A DNA stretch of 64,000 nucleotides from Alectoria sarmentosa. Lineage: Eukaryota; Ascomycota; Lecanoromycetes; Lecanorales; Parmeliaceae. The notes beneath the pieces are model-generated. The model did no database searches and was not told the origin of the DNA. It worked only from the letters and a program-made list of their open reading frames with translations. The translations under genes were made by a program, and so were the position numbers. Positions 32,688-43,904 of the stretch are shown here, in pieces. The DNA lies in contig WOGZ01000126.1 of assembly GCA_009733775.1 (NCBI GenBank), positions 1 to 64,000 of the forward strand. Reading direction: 5' to 3'. Positions within the stretch are counted from its first letter, which is position 1; each line of letters starts with the position of its first letter.

Positions 32688-33971
32688 TCACTGTGCCTTG
32701 CCATTTCTCTTACCACGTTTTCGTGCATCTCCATTTCTAGAATCTTGCTTCAATGCTGGGTCCTCTCCGTCGGTATTAGTCTCCAGACCCTCCAACTCAG
32801 CCTGCTCATAATTCGACTGAACCCCGGAAATGCGACTTTGAATCTTGTGGTAGGTCCATACCGGTAAGCGGAACAAAACGGTCTGCCTGAACGTAGGCTT
32901 ATTTATATCCTCCGGATCTAGCAGCAGTTCCATCCTTTCACCTTTATCGTCCTCCTCCTCCACATACACATTTCCCACGGAGTCCACAATGAGAACTTTC
33001 CCATTGGGAGCCTGGACTTTCTTCTTAGCCCCTTGGGGCCCCTGTTCAGGTTCCGACTCAAGAGATGTTGGTGTACTTGTACCACTCCGCCGAATCCCCT
33101 TGCTTGTCTTCTTGTCTTTTTCCTTTTTGTTTTCTCTCTCCTGCATGCGCTTTTGGCGGCGATTGAGTACTGCAGCACCGTTCTCTTGCGCCAAGGAGAC
33201 AGGGGGAGTACCTATCGTTCTCGTCATCTCACCATCGATGCCAGGAATCCCTTTAATACCAGAGTCATCGCCCCAAGCTGATCGTCTCGCATCTCGAATG
33301 ATCCCTTTGGCGTAATCCCTTTGTCTTTGCCAGCTCACATACAGAGCCGCGTAATGCACCAGTCCTCCTCCAAATGCAAACAAGCCCACGAGCACCGACC
33401 CCAGACCAGGGCGGAAGCGGGCGTAATAGTATCCAGTTCCCCGCCATTTGGGGAAGCCGCTGCTTAGGAAGAAATCATATCTTTCGCGACCAGGTCCTTT
33501 CAAAATCTCGGCAACAACACCGAGTCGAGCATACCGCTCGCTAGCCTTCTTCACCGCGGTCTGGATTTCACTTTCCGTGGGAGCTGAGTTGACGTGAATT
33601 CCTGGTTTCTTAGTTTTCAGTCCCAGTATTGGCTTGGAAGTCGCCTTTGCCTTGGAGGCTACGAGTGACTGCTTCGCCTTGTCAGGATGTATAATCCTGG
33701 ATTTTTTCCTGTAGGCTTTGACGATGTCGTCTTGAGAAGCGCTGGGCTTCACCCCCAAGAAATCTAGAGCGTGGACAGGAGTAAGCCAACATGAACACTG
33801 CTGAATTTATAGGACGGTACAAATGAATAATTTACCATAAAAAGTCACCTCAGAACCCTCGGAAGCCTCGATCTCATCTCGAAGGCGGAATATTTCGTGG
33901 TCATCCTTGGTAAAAGTAGCAACCAAGGCCACCAGACCGCTGCAGATGAAGAAAAAGAAGGACAATTTCAT
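32688..33971 (-). CDS. ERJ5: ER-resident J-domain protein ERJ5
   Basis: Two exons are inferred, 33971-33836 and 33763-32688, with a 72-bp intron, giving 403 aa. A signal peptide (MKLSFFFFICSGLVALVA) directs it to the ER. The J domain starts FYDFLGVKPSASQDDIVKAY, with the HPD motif in RIIHPDKAK. It is broken by an insert rich in Lys/Ala before RYDFFLSSGFPKWRGTGYYY. One membrane span follows (LVGLFAFGGGLVHYAALYV, about residues 190-208), then a basic, charged cytosolic tail. This architecture matches yeast Erj5, a co-chaperone supporting Kar2/BiP folding. The C-terminus is Lys/Arg-rich (RKRGKRNGKAQ). Confidence 0.88.
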
Positions 33972-34642
33972 GTTCAAGGAAAGTGGTGCATGCGTGCCTG
34001 AAGAGTAGTGTATATCACAGAATCTCCCAAGATGTTGGTAGCTTTAGTGGCCCTCAGAGTAGCTTGTGTGAAAGTACCTAAGGTACTAGTAGGTGAAGTG
34101 GTACTACTGTAGTACGGAGAGTGGGAGTAGTTGGTGGTGCCAATCAAGGCACTTGGCAGGTGGGGAATTCCGAAATGCAATTGTGCGAAGGAAGCCGGAA
34201 TATATAGTACAATCGTACAGTCAAGTCATTTAATAAGAGAACCCATCCCCCCCAGAAACTTCTCTCCTGACTTTTAGTTAGAATATTGATATCTGGCTGC
34301 TATGAGTATGCCTCATGGTCGCAGCTGACAGCATGGCTGAAGCCTGAAAGTGGACAGACCCCTGTCCAAAAGATAGAAAATTGAATTCGTGGGACAAGAG
34401 ACCCCGTATTTATGTCCTTCTCAAAATCTCGCTTTCCAATCCACTCTTCTTTCTTACAGGTCCTTTTATATATCTTCCTGACCGTTCGCTACTATTCTCA
34501 CTCAAGATTGTGAGCATCAAACCCGCTCTTTGTCTTTATCATCAGCAGCTAATCGAATCAAGATAATTAAATCTCGCTCTTTCCACCCTCTTCCCCTGAC
34601 TTCAACATCAATCAAATCAAGGCCACGATTTCAACTCCTGCA
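33972..34642. promoter_or_regulatory. Divergent promoter ERJ5 / PRA1
   Basis: A 671-bp spacer between divergent start codons. A pyrimidine-rich stretch lies just upstream of PRA1 (about 34480-34620), typical of fungal promoters and 5' leaders. No gene is recognised. Confidence 0.5.
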
Positions 34643-35173
34643 ATGTCGCGAATTAACATCCCCCTTGAGGCTCTGACCTCTCGCCTGAATCTCGGATCCC
34701 GCTTTGAAGGAGTACGGTCCCAGTCGCTGACGTCCAGATTTGCCAACCTCAAGCCCATCTCCGAGTTCCTTGATCTCAAACGCCTCTCCAAACCTGCCAA
34801 TTTCGGAGAGGTCCAGAGCAGAGTCAACTACAACCTATCATACTTCTCAAGTAACTATTTCGCGGTAGCCCTGATGCTCACAATCTATAGCCTGCTCACC
34901 AACTTCGCATTATTGTTTGACATGGTCTTCATGGGTGTTGGACTGTTCGCCATCAAAAAGCTTGATGGTCGGGAGCTCGAGTTGGGCTTTACTCGTCTCA
35001 CGACCTCCCAACTATATACGGGCCTGTTCATCATTGGAGTGCCGGTCTTCATCTGGGCTTCCCCAATCGCAACAGCCTTATGGCTGGTCGGTGCTATCGG
35101 TGTGACTACCCTCGGTCATGCATCATTCATGGACAAACCGATTGATACAGCTTTTTCCGAGGAGGCGGTCTAG
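34643..35173 (+). CDS. PRA1/YIP3-family Rab acceptor
   Basis: Single exon, 176 aa, the usual family length. The PRA1 signature appears in RVNYNLSYFSSNYFAVAL, followed by hydrophobic pairs around residues 78-110 and 130-160. It ends HASFMDKPIDTAFSEEAV. PRA1/Yip3 proteins are Golgi/ER membrane proteins that interact with prenylated Rab GTPases and COPII machinery. A GTPase prenyltransferase gene (CDC43) is also in this window, but far away. A long open frame continues just past the stop in a different phase (see the next gene). Confidence 0.88.
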   Translation: MSRINIPLEALTSRLNLGSRFEGVRSQSLTSRFANLKPISEFLDLKRLSKPANFGEVQSRVNYNLSYFSSNYFAVALMLTIYSLLTNFALLFDMVFMGVGLFAIKKLDGRELELGFTRLTTSQLYTGLFIIGVPVFIWASPIATALWLVGAIGVTTLGHASFMDKPIDTAFSEEAV

Positions 35174-35253
35174 GTGGTCGGCCGCGAACTCCAAAAAATT
35201 CGCCTTTATGGGGAAGACCATCAGGGGCTCGTCCGGGGAAGAGAAAGAGTGGG

Positions 35254-36432
35254 TTGGGCAGGCAGGCACAACAACGGGAAGAAAATCAACGATTTGAAGA
35301 AATAAACAGCGATGAAGATGATGGTCAGGGTGTTGGATTGGACGGGGCTTTCGTTAGCGATGAACTGCAATTTACAGGTGCGAATATGGGTCGACGTTCA
35401 CGTCGTCGACAGATGTTTGACGACAGGACATCCTCCGAGTCGTCTGGTGATGACCATGGCTTGGACGATGGAGTTGGCGGTACCATGCAGATCGCTCTTA
35501 GGGATAAGGAAGAATTACTGGTGCAAAAAGCTTTGGAACGCATACGTCGTGCACAAATGCTGGGAAGAACGAATGTCAAGTTGACCCAGCGTGAGATAGA
35601 TGCTCTCGAACGCAAAAGAAGGAACAATGAAGCCGAACGTGCACGCAAGAAGCCAGATATAAAAAAGGCCGATCGACGTCGAAGCAGCGGCCAGTCTCGC
35701 GATGCATCAAGAGAGCAAAAGTCTAGGAGGAAGAGCAAAGGATATTTTCCTCTCTACGATGGCGAGGGCCCTTCCAGTTCCAGAAGAGCTACACCTCCAG
35801 GTATTCTTGTCCCTGGTCCAGCCGGCGTGCCTGCCTATTCACCGATGGGATACTACCCGCCAATCACAGCTCCTCAGGGTGGATCATCACGTTCGGGCTC
35901 TCGATCAGCAAGTTCGCACAGCCTCGCACAGGCTTCACCTCCGTTGCCTCGTGCACATAAACAGCGCTACTCTTTAGGCCCTGATCTTGCTCAGCCTTTG
36001 CCAGCACCTCGTTCACCTCAGTCGTCCCGGCGTCTTCCGGATGACCCCAATTGGCTGCCTCGGCCTCGTTCGTCGTCTTCCATATCCAGTCAACCCTATC
36101 CGCCCGATCAGTACCAAGCATACTCGCCTCCTCTTCCGCAGATACCGCACCAGTATAGCCAAGGCCGGCGAGTAGTGTCAAGTCCGCAGTCGGACCTGCA
36201 ATATCCTCGCATCAGAGGAGAGCCTCAGGCGCGCTCTTCCGAGCCTTCTTCACTGCATCGAGAACACTCTCGCCAATCGAGTCCTGAGAGAAGCGAAAGC
36301 GAGGAAGAGACTGCAAGTGACGACGATGAAGGTGATGGGGTTCAAGTAGACGTTGTGCCTTACAGTCAAGGCTATGGAGTCAGCGTACGTCCTGAAGGCG
36401 CCAGGGAGAGGCAGAGAAGAGGCCAGCGATAA
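35254..36432 (+). CDS. Disordered arginine/serine-rich protein, unknown function
   Basis: An open frame of 392 codons, with the first in-frame ATG at 35386 (348 aa). Similarity-like, non-repetitive text lies upstream of that ATG (QRFEEINSDEDDGQGVGLDG). The frame is open back to at least 35152, inside the PRA1 gene, so the true start is probably in an unseen upstream exon. A helical block looks conserved: MQIALRDKEELLVQKALERI followed by RRAQMLGRTNVKLTQREIDA. The rest is Ser/Pro/Gln-rich and disordered. The C-terminus has an acidic run (ESEEETASDDDEGDG). I do not recognise a named family. Readthrough or alternative splicing with PRA1 is possible. Confidence 0.65.
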   Translation: MGRQAQQREENQRFEEINSDEDDGQGVGLDGAFVSDELQFTGANMGRRSRRRQMFDDRTSSESSGDDHGLDDGVGGTMQIALRDKEELLVQKALERIRRAQMLGRTNVKLTQREIDALERKRRNNEAERARKKPDIKKADRRRSSGQSRDASREQKSRRKSKGYFPLYDGEGPSSSRRATPPGILVPGPAGVPAYSPMGYYPPITAPQGGSSRSGSRSASSHSLAQASPPLPRAHKQRYSLGPDLAQPLPAPRSPQSSRRLPDDPNWLPRPRSSSSISSQPYPPDQYQAYSPPLPQIPHQYSQGRRVVSSPQSDLQYPRIRGEPQARSSEPSSLHREHSRQSSPERSESEEETASDDDEGDGVQVDVVPYSQGYGVSVRPEGARERQRRGQR

Positions 36433-36529
36433 TCGTGTTCGGAGTCCTGGGGTTCTGGGGACAAACAAGTATAGGATCCTATAGACCGCGTGTCTCACAC
36501 AACATTTGTTTTCTTGGAATCTGGCATCG

Positions 36530-37546
36530 CTACCCATCTAGCATATTCTTCTTGATTTTATCCTGTGTCTCCTCGTCCACCCTAATCCGCGTCAAATATC
36601 CATTCACTCCTCCATAGAGATCTTGGAGGTGTTCAGCTACCTCTTGTACAAAGCCAGCCGGACAAGCAGCGAATTCCTCGCCCAACCCAACCCGCCTGAT
36701 CTCGTCCATTCTCGATTCCCTCTCACATTCCAGCTCATTCTCACTAGACGTGTAGTCCGCACTGATCGCTCCCAATGGAACATCTAGCAACAACATAAGG
36801 AGTATAACAACAAGACCAGTCCTATCCTTCCCTTGGGTACAATGTATCAAAATAGGGTAATTACTCGAGTCAGCAAGCGCTGTGAATATTTTTTGGAGTT
36901 CCGAGGTGCAGTGATCAAGGCTATCTTTCCCCAGTCCAGCCAACCCGCGGGGAGCCATAACTTCGCGACCTAGAATAGCAATGGCATCCATTCTATACCC
37001 CAGTGCCATGAGTCCCACGAGCTTGCCGAGGCTCGACCATCTGAGCCTCCAGAGCAGGGCACGCGCGAAGGATCCGCCGTTTAGGTTAATCTCATGGTAT
37101 GTAATCCCGGGTATCTTCAGTGGCCCGGGCCCCGCGTCGTTTGACCGAGGGAGAGCCGCTGAGGTGTGGGCTTGAGCGTTTCGTTTCGCCGCTTGATCAA
37201 TATGTTCAGTTGTCGAGCGCAGGTCAATAATGCTGGTGATTTGGTATTTTGAGGTCAGGGCTTCCCGGTCCGATTTGGAGGCATTGTCCTACACTCATCT
37301 CGTTCAGCGTTACTCCTTCAAGGCAAGATCTGAGCTTTAAGACAGGTGTGAAGAGTGACAGGAGGCGTTTGCTCCAGGGAGATATGTCTTGCGACTCAGG
37401 GCTTGGTAAGAAAAAGGAGTATTCCGAAATGTACATACAGGACGCGCGCTGCGGTAGATGCGACATTCTCGAAGGTTGTGGTTGCCTTGAATACTGTTGA
37501 TTGTCTGTCCAATGTCCCGGAAGTTGATAATGTTCTGTAGGGGCAT
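36530..37546 (-). CDS. Tyrosine-phosphatase-family protein (Y_phosphatase3 type)
   Basis: Two exons are inferred, 37546-37439 and 37288-36530, with a 150-bp intron, giving 288 aa. The start block NIINFRDIGQT, IYRSARP and ITSIIDLRSTTEH are hallmarks of this fungal/bacterial tyrosine phosphatase group. The P-loop HCTQGKDRTG carries the catalytic Cys and Arg. Substrates may be phosphotyrosine proteins or phosphoinositides; the sequence does not decide. An ORF-like insertion between the first block and the P-loop includes GPGPLKIPGITYHEINL, where family members also vary. It is only 97 bp from the convergent disordered-protein gene. Confidence 0.85.
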
Positions 37547-38183
37547 GCCTACTGCTGTGTTATATTTCGGAGGTCTGGGACCTGTTCATCAGCAATGCAG
37601 TGAATCGATGCCCACCACACCTGCTTCTTGACGACTTGTACAACGCGGACGGTGCAAGAGATGTTAGATTCCAGGACTGCTACTGAGTAAACAAGATATT
37701 TGTTGCTACAGGCAAGCCCGATCCATTCCAATCCAATCCAATCCAATCCAATCCTGGCATCAGTGCATCACGTTGATCTCTCAAACCCCTGCCCAGATCT
37801 CATCGCAATGAATTTATTGAAGGCGGAGTTGAGCGAACAGGCTTATATAGTGAATGATTGAACATCTAAGAAACATTAGTATGACGGAAAGACACATAGC
37901 TGCTGTTGAGAGCGAACCATCAATATCATGCAGCAGCCTCCACGTCATATTTGCGCGCTAGTAGCATCTGGAAATGAGGGTCCCGCCGTTGCGACTTCAA
38001 GTCAACTTTCAATCTGCTACAGTCAAATCCAACAACAAATTCAACAACCCGTCTTGCCTTCCTTCCAAGTTTGCTATCCATCTTGACCATTTCAGGCATC
38101 GCATGGAGTCTTTACGCCCACTCCAGCTCCAACAACACCAACAATATCATCTATAGCAAAGCACTCGACCACTCGAATCAAAC
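37547..38183. promoter_or_regulatory. Divergent promoter: phosphatase / EIS1
   Basis: A 637-bp spacer holds a (ATCCA)n microsatellite at about 37722-37755, with several repeated CCAAT sequences. CCAAT is the known HAP-complex motif, but here the copies may simply be the microsatellite. No gene is recognised. Confidence 0.5.
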
Positions 38184-41100
38184 ATGGCTTCCACCAAGTC
38201 GCAGAAGCTCGAGGATCAAGGTAATCAATCACGTGGAACACTCACGCGTGCTACCTTGTTTGTAGGCTGACTAGCGCAAGCCGCGACCGCTGCTCTCTAT
38301 GTAACAAAAGGCAAAGATAATAAGTCGCAAACCAAGCCCAGCAACTATCCCCTGGATGAACACAACAAGCTCTCGGCTGCTAGTAAGTCCTGCCTTGGTT
38401 GCTCTTTCAACCTCGGACTAACCTCGTTTACCAGGTGCCGCAACATCGTTGAAGCATGCAGACCCTCGAGATTTACCCGCCTTTCCTGTTGTAGGCCTCG
38501 CCCACCCGGAGTCCTCAGCCGGAGCCGCTGCAAGCCTAGCAAACAAAGACCACAAGTCCTTCGAATACTGGAAGCCGGGAGATATACCAGCTGCTAATAA
38601 AGCAGCAATGCTTGCCAAAGATTACAAGGCTGCTCCCTTGTGGCATCCAGAGCTGAGTGCGGCCGGATCCAAAGCTGCGCTTCTCGCTCAAAAGGAAGGA
38701 GGAGACGTCAAGATCTGGAAACCCTCGCCAACTGACGCTGGAAACTCAGCGGCAGGTCAAGCGATGCGAATGAAAGGCTTGAGTCCTCAACTCGACTATG
38801 GTCACACAGAGGAAGGTGGTAGAAGAGCAATGATGGCGGCGACCCAATCGATGGCTAGCGGCAGAACACGAGCTGGCTCTACTCCGATCGAACCAAGCTT
38901 ATACCCAGATTCGAAGAACTCTGCAGCAAATGCGCTGAAGGCTGCGACCTCGGTTTCAAGAGCTGCTGGGAGAAGTCAACCCGCACCACGTGCCCCAGCC
39001 GGCCCCACAATCAATGCTGGCAAGATACATAATGCAGCTATCACCAACCTCTCCCGCGAAATGTACACATCCCATCCTCCAGTTGCGCCGGAGGTGGAAG
39101 AGAAGAATAGACAAGCCGGCCTGCGCGCTGCAGCCATATCAATGGCAAAGCAGATGTATGACGTTCAACAGAAAGCCATCGAGGCGGCCGTGGAGACCCG
39201 GCGATCTGATAGCTCATATGCTGCTACTAGCGTCCACAACCGTCCTGCCTCGGCTACATCAGAAGAACCGCATAACCCTCCGCAGTATGCCAACCTGCAG
39301 GAGGCGGCACAAAAACTAGCAGCTGAGCGCCTCGCCAAGCTCCATGATGAGCATGCAGCCTATCGGACGTACTATGGAACACAAGCTGCACCCCAGGCAC
39401 ACAAGCTGTCAATCCGAGGTCGAGGTCGAAGGCGCGCATCCAGTGATGGACAGGAAGATGACGAAGAGCGCTCCGAACAGATCAGGTCCGAAATGTCTCT
39501 GTTCACGGACAAGCTGGCCCAAGTGGATGCAAAAAAACGCCAAAAGGACAGGGATTCGCTTTTGGCTGCCGCCCAAAGAAATGTCAGAGCGAGCATGCAT
39601 GGCATGGATGAAAAGGTCTTCAACGAGACTGGCAAAGTTTCCCCGGCAATGATGGAGGACTGGGAAGAGAAGGCCAAGGCTAAGGCAAAAGCTGAAAGCT
39701 CGGCAAGAATGGTCAATCATGGTAAGGTCAACATAGGTGGAGGCAGGTACATGGACCAGTCGGAGATTGATGCGATCGCCGCCGCTAGAGTTCAACCTAC
39801 TCTAGATGAGGTCACCGCAACGGCCGAGAGGCATCGCGCAAGAGACGAAGAACTTCGCCAGCAACAACTTGAGCGTGAACGGCTAGCTGCCGAGAAGAAT
39901 CAAGACCAAAAGGAGCGTGATGCAAAGACCAAAGAGGACTGGAGGCGCTTCAAGGGTAAGTGGATTCCAATTCTACATTTGAACAAACGCTAATCATCAT
40001 TAGAGGAAGAAAGGCAAGAAACTAGAGCTCGAAAAGAAGAGGAGAGAGCAAAGAAAGTGGAAGAAAGGCGCCTACGCGAGGAGGAGAAGCAGGAGAAGCG
40101 TAGAATCAGGGAATTGAAGGTCGTTGCGGAAATTCCGGTGGTGGTCGCCAAGGAGGAGCCCAAAGGAGGAGCCAAGGCGGAGCCTGAGGAAGAGGCCGGG
40201 GCCGATGGCGAAGCTGTGGCTGCTGGACCAGAACCGCCAGTACTTGACCCAATCCCTGCGACCACGCCTTTTACTACCGATGAACCCAAGTTTGAGACTC
40301 TACCAAGTGACGAAGAGAGGATCGATCCGGCATTTTTGCCAACATCGGAGTTGGAGCCCATCAACGCGAGTCAGGCCGATTTGGCGCCAGTGTCTACGCA
40401 GGAGTCTGAGCTTGAACCGGTGTACACTGCGCAAAGCGGAGGACATCTTAGCGGAAATGCTGAAGATATAGCTAGACGTGTATTTTCAGCACCTGTTGAA
40501 GGAGAGCCCGCAACAAGCACAGCTTTGGAAAACACGGCCTCGGAGACTGAAGAGCTGGTCAAGGACACGGCAAATACAGAAATGGCTCCTATTGTAGGGG
40601 CAGAATTGGCCATGGCAGCGGCAACCGAGACTGAGCAAAACCCCGTCGTCCCCTCCACGGCAACAAAGCATGAGACTCCTGTCACAGCCAGGGTAGCTCT
40701 CGCCATACCTATAGCTACGACCGAAACAACAGTGAGCGGTCCTTCGACTTCGAAATCGGCGAAAGACAAAGATACAGGTAAGGTGTCCTCGTGGCTCAAA
40801 ACGAAATTCTCTCGCCGAGCCAGCAAACCCGCCAAGCCCGAGCCAACCACCGCACCCACTGAGGGCAAAGAGAAAGGCTTCGTCGGTGGCGCCAATCTCA
40901 CTAGCCCCGGTGCTAGCAATACCAGCTCTGATCACGGCGACTCCTCTGTGCGCGAAGGCGCTCTGGCAGGCAAAGACACGGCCCTCACCGCGACCGAAGC
41001 GCCTCTAGTGAGCCCCACCGCGAACGACGACCTCTATTCAGCGTCTACTCGTAGCCTGCACACTGGACCAACAGCTGCAGGCGCCCTTCAACGCGAGTCC

Positions 41101-41421
41101 CTTTCCTCAGCCTCGATTAGCTCTCTTTCTAGCGACGAAGACACTCGTGGTCGTAGCGTTGTCCCGCGCGAGCGAGAGCCAATTACGCAAGACCAATTTG
41201 TGCACGAAGAAGTGGATAAGAGTCACATCGATCCTGCTTTGACTCGGCATACGAAAGAGTCAGAGAGCTCGACGGGCGGAGGCGAGGAATTTGAGGAAGC
41301 GAGGGATACGTTTGATACTGAAAAGTTGAGTCCGCCGGCAGCTGGTGTTCTTGGTGGAACGGGAACGGGAAGGAAAAGTGATAGTCCGGCGAGGGATTCG
41401 AAGTTTTTGGAGGACTTGTGA
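38184..41421 (+). CDS. EIS1: Eisosome protein 1
   Basis: Four exons are inferred: 38184-38220, 38281-38382, 38435-39955 and 40004-41421, giving 1025 aa. The N-terminal two-thirds match the EIS1 family: AATAALYVTKG, FEYWKPGDIPAANKAAMLAK, APLWHPELSAAGSKAALLA, GRRAMMAATQSMA and AAISMAKQMYDVQQKAI. These Ala-rich repeats are followed by a charged coiled coil (about residues 470-640: RERLAAEKN, KKVEERRLREEEKQEKRR). Eisosomes are plasma-membrane furrow complexes. The C-terminal 400 residues are acidic, Ser/Thr/Pro-rich and disordered. The three introns are 60, 52 and 48 bp. It converges on the SFK1-like gene. Confidence 0.87.
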
Positions 41422-41949
41422 AGGGTGGGGGATTTGGGAAGAAGGTTGGGGAGAATGAATGGTTTGATACCTTAATCGTGCTACTGCAGGTCTTTCCTCG
41501 AGAGATATCCATGTCGCTGGATCTGGCGAGCCAAGGATGTATGCGTTCCCTGTGTTATATTTATGCGATTTCAGAATTCCTTGTGTTGTTTTTATGCTAA
41601 TGCAGAACTAATTCCCTCCTTGCTCTTTCCTTTCGGTCATGATCTGTATGCCCAACATCAAGCCAACTTGCAAAGCTCTCTCAGGTAGAGACTTCGACTG
41701 AACACAAGTATAATGGATGAGTTCTTTTGAAGCTCGATTCGGAAATGATGCCTGACCGCCAATACAGCAATCGGCCACTCTCTCACTTGACGGATAATTA
41801 AGATTATCGTATCTGCTCGACTTTCGCTGGTATATAACACATGACGACAAAATTCCTTTCAAGATACTCCGTCCATGCAGCTACCGCTCCTTTGAATAGT
41901 GAATCGCACACCGTGCTCGCTGTGTACAAGAGCCTTCCCGAGCCGCCTT
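41422..41949. other. Convergent intergenic spacer
   Basis: A 528-bp spacer separates EIS1 and the SFK1-like gene. Only small ORFs without features are present. Confidence 0.5.
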
Positions 41950-43085
41950 TCAAAAATTCTGCGCAGCAGGCGGTCTGTAACGCCCCGTCCCAACGCCGTC
42001 ATGTCCTGCCGCTCCAACAGCGTATGCATTCCCATTGACGCTGCTCGTCATCGTTCCATTGGTGCGCCCCGAGTTCTCCATCATCGCACCCCCGTTCTCT
42101 GCTTCTTTGAGACGCATGAGCTCCGCGTTCGAGTGCTCCTGGGTGCTCCGAGCGGCCGGCAGCAAATCCACAAAGAAAGTAAGGACGTAGAAGGTAAAGA
42201 CGAAGGCGATAATCCATTCTGCATGGTTTTGGAGTCAGTATTTCTCTTTCAAGGATGGTTCAAGAGTCAGAAGACATGTCTCAAGAGGAGGAAAAGGTCT
42301 TCGGCGCCCAAAATATGATAAAAGGGGAACGATGGATTGAAGAGAGCGCTGACCGAATATGGCAGCAACGTTCTGTTCACCGTCGAACGTGGTGGCTGCG
42401 AAGATGATTGCAAAGATGACCTCCACAATGATGAACATTAGTTTGAGCCAGAAGGAGAGGCGCAGGATACCGTGCTGGCGGAAGTGCACGCCGAGGCGTT
42501 GATACTCAGCGCAGATGAAGATGGCGCTAATGACATAGCCAGCGATAAAGAGGAGGAGGAAGCCATCGTGAAGGTGCGGGTAATGGAGGGTGTCGAAGAT
42601 GGAGAGGAGGATTAGGCCGCAGGTTCCTGCGACGGCGAAGATGACTGGGATGATGGATTAGATTGACTGGATCTCACAGTCTGCGCTTGTGGAGATTGGT
42701 GGAAGCGTACTGGACAGGCCGGAGAGTATTTTCTCCACAACGCCCAAATTCTTGGCCAAACGCCCTGTGTGTCGCAGCCATCGCTCTGATGCGAAGGAGA
42801 GGTCGAGGAAGACGGTGGTTACGCAGCAACCGGGGATGAAAAGGGGCTTCAAGCCTTGGGCACCGATATCTGAGATGTATGCGATGTGTTGATTGGCGCT
42901 CATCGAGGCGTAGTGAGGGTGGCCTTGAACCTCCCAGACAATCAACATTGCCAGAAGCATGGCTGGACTCGTTTCAGCAAGCTATCCAAAGTCTTAAGGA
43001 ATCAAGACTGACCAAGCCATGTGCAAGCGCTCACGAGAGGCAGTATCCACACAAAGGCGTACTTGAGGAAAGTCGGGATAGGCAT
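41950..43085 (-). CDS. FRAG1/DRAM/SFK1-family membrane protein
   Basis: Four exons are inferred, 43085-43013, 42962-42711, 42644-42354 and 42218-41950, giving 294 aa. About six membrane spans are expected; visible ones include TFLKYAFVWILPLVSA, AMLLAMLIVW, GLKPLFIPGCCVTTVFLD, IIFAVAGTCGLILLSIFDT, FLLLFIAGYVISAIFICAEY and LMFIIVEVIFAIIFAATTF. EWIIAFVFTFYVLTFFVD is the last. The family includes yeast Sfk1, a plasma-membrane protein that affects PI4-kinase Stt4 and phospholipid asymmetry. The cytosolic C-terminus is Asn/Gly-rich and disordered. The 135-bp third intron is longer than most here. It is an eisosome-neighbour gene (EIS1), both acting at the plasma membrane. Confidence 0.82.
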
Positions 43086-43904
43086 GTTGGAAGTGTGTGG
43101 GCGACTTGCCAGGGATGGTGGAATTGAATTCAGAGGCCAAAAAACAAACAGTCGCGTGTGAGGAGGCAATGGTGGGCGCCTCACATAGCCGTGTGCGTGT
43201 TAATTGTTATCTTTTGAGGATCTGGACTTGGAGAGGACGGGGAGAAGAGGGGAGGAGAGAGGAGAAGAGGAAAAGAGGAAAAGAGGAAAAGAGAGATTAA
43301 AGTCGGACGCGGATACTTAACAGCAGTGATCATAATGATAATGATAATGATGATAATGATGCTGCCATACTGGAAGGAAAATGATACAATGTTATATATA
43401 TAAAGAGAATGGTAATAGAACGGGAAAAGAATGGTATGTAAATGGTATGTAAATGGTATATATGTATTTGTATGTAGAGACAAGAGGAAAACAGACACGG
43501 CAATCTCGGATGTGCATCTCGGATGTGCATCTTCTCATACCTCATAAGTACGCACGCACGCACGTCATCAAGATTTCCGTCATTAGTATCGGCCGTAAGC
43601 TAGCGCCAAGTGCCAAGTGCCAAGTGCCAAGTGCCAAGTCCTCATTACATAAGGTAGGTAGGTAGGTATTGATAAGTACAAGGCGAGGACCATTCTTGTT
43701 TTTTGAATGACCGCCTGCTACTTGCGTGGTGCTTGCTGAATCCAATTCTAGCAAAAGGAGTAGTGTACGCTCATGCCTCAGGAGTAACGCTTCTCACCAT
43801 GCATCACTCCAGCATTCAGCTGTGCTTGGATGGTCAGTTACCCTCGTTCAATTGCCGGAATTGTTGAATCACTGAACAACCATCCAGGCCAAGCACCCGT
43901 GAAC
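43086..43904. promoter_or_regulatory. Divergent promoter packed with microsatellites
   Basis: This 819-bp spacer between the SFK1-like gene and the helicase holds six different simple repeats: (GAGGAAAA)n near 43263-43295, (GATAAT)-type near 43329-43360, ATGGTATGTAA units near 43432-43460, a duplicated CTCGGATGTGCAT near 43505-43531, (AAGTGCC)n at 43604-43639 and (AGGT)n near 43650-43667. An upstream ATG at 43830 is in frame with the helicase start at 43905. Confidence 0.6.

Noticed and set aside
37722..37755. Cluster of CCAAT boxes upstream of EIS1
   Set aside because: The motif copies arise from a simple (ATCCA)n repeat, so binding by the HAP complex is not implied.
39372..40364. Minus-strand frames of 114-128 codons in EIS1
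   Set aside because: Same reason: long reverse frames are expected opposite Glu/Ala/Lys-rich coiled coils.
40371..40935. Open frames of 149 and 182 codons on the minus strand within EIS1
   Set aside because: They are antisense to a low-complexity coding region of EIS1 and have no recognisable features.
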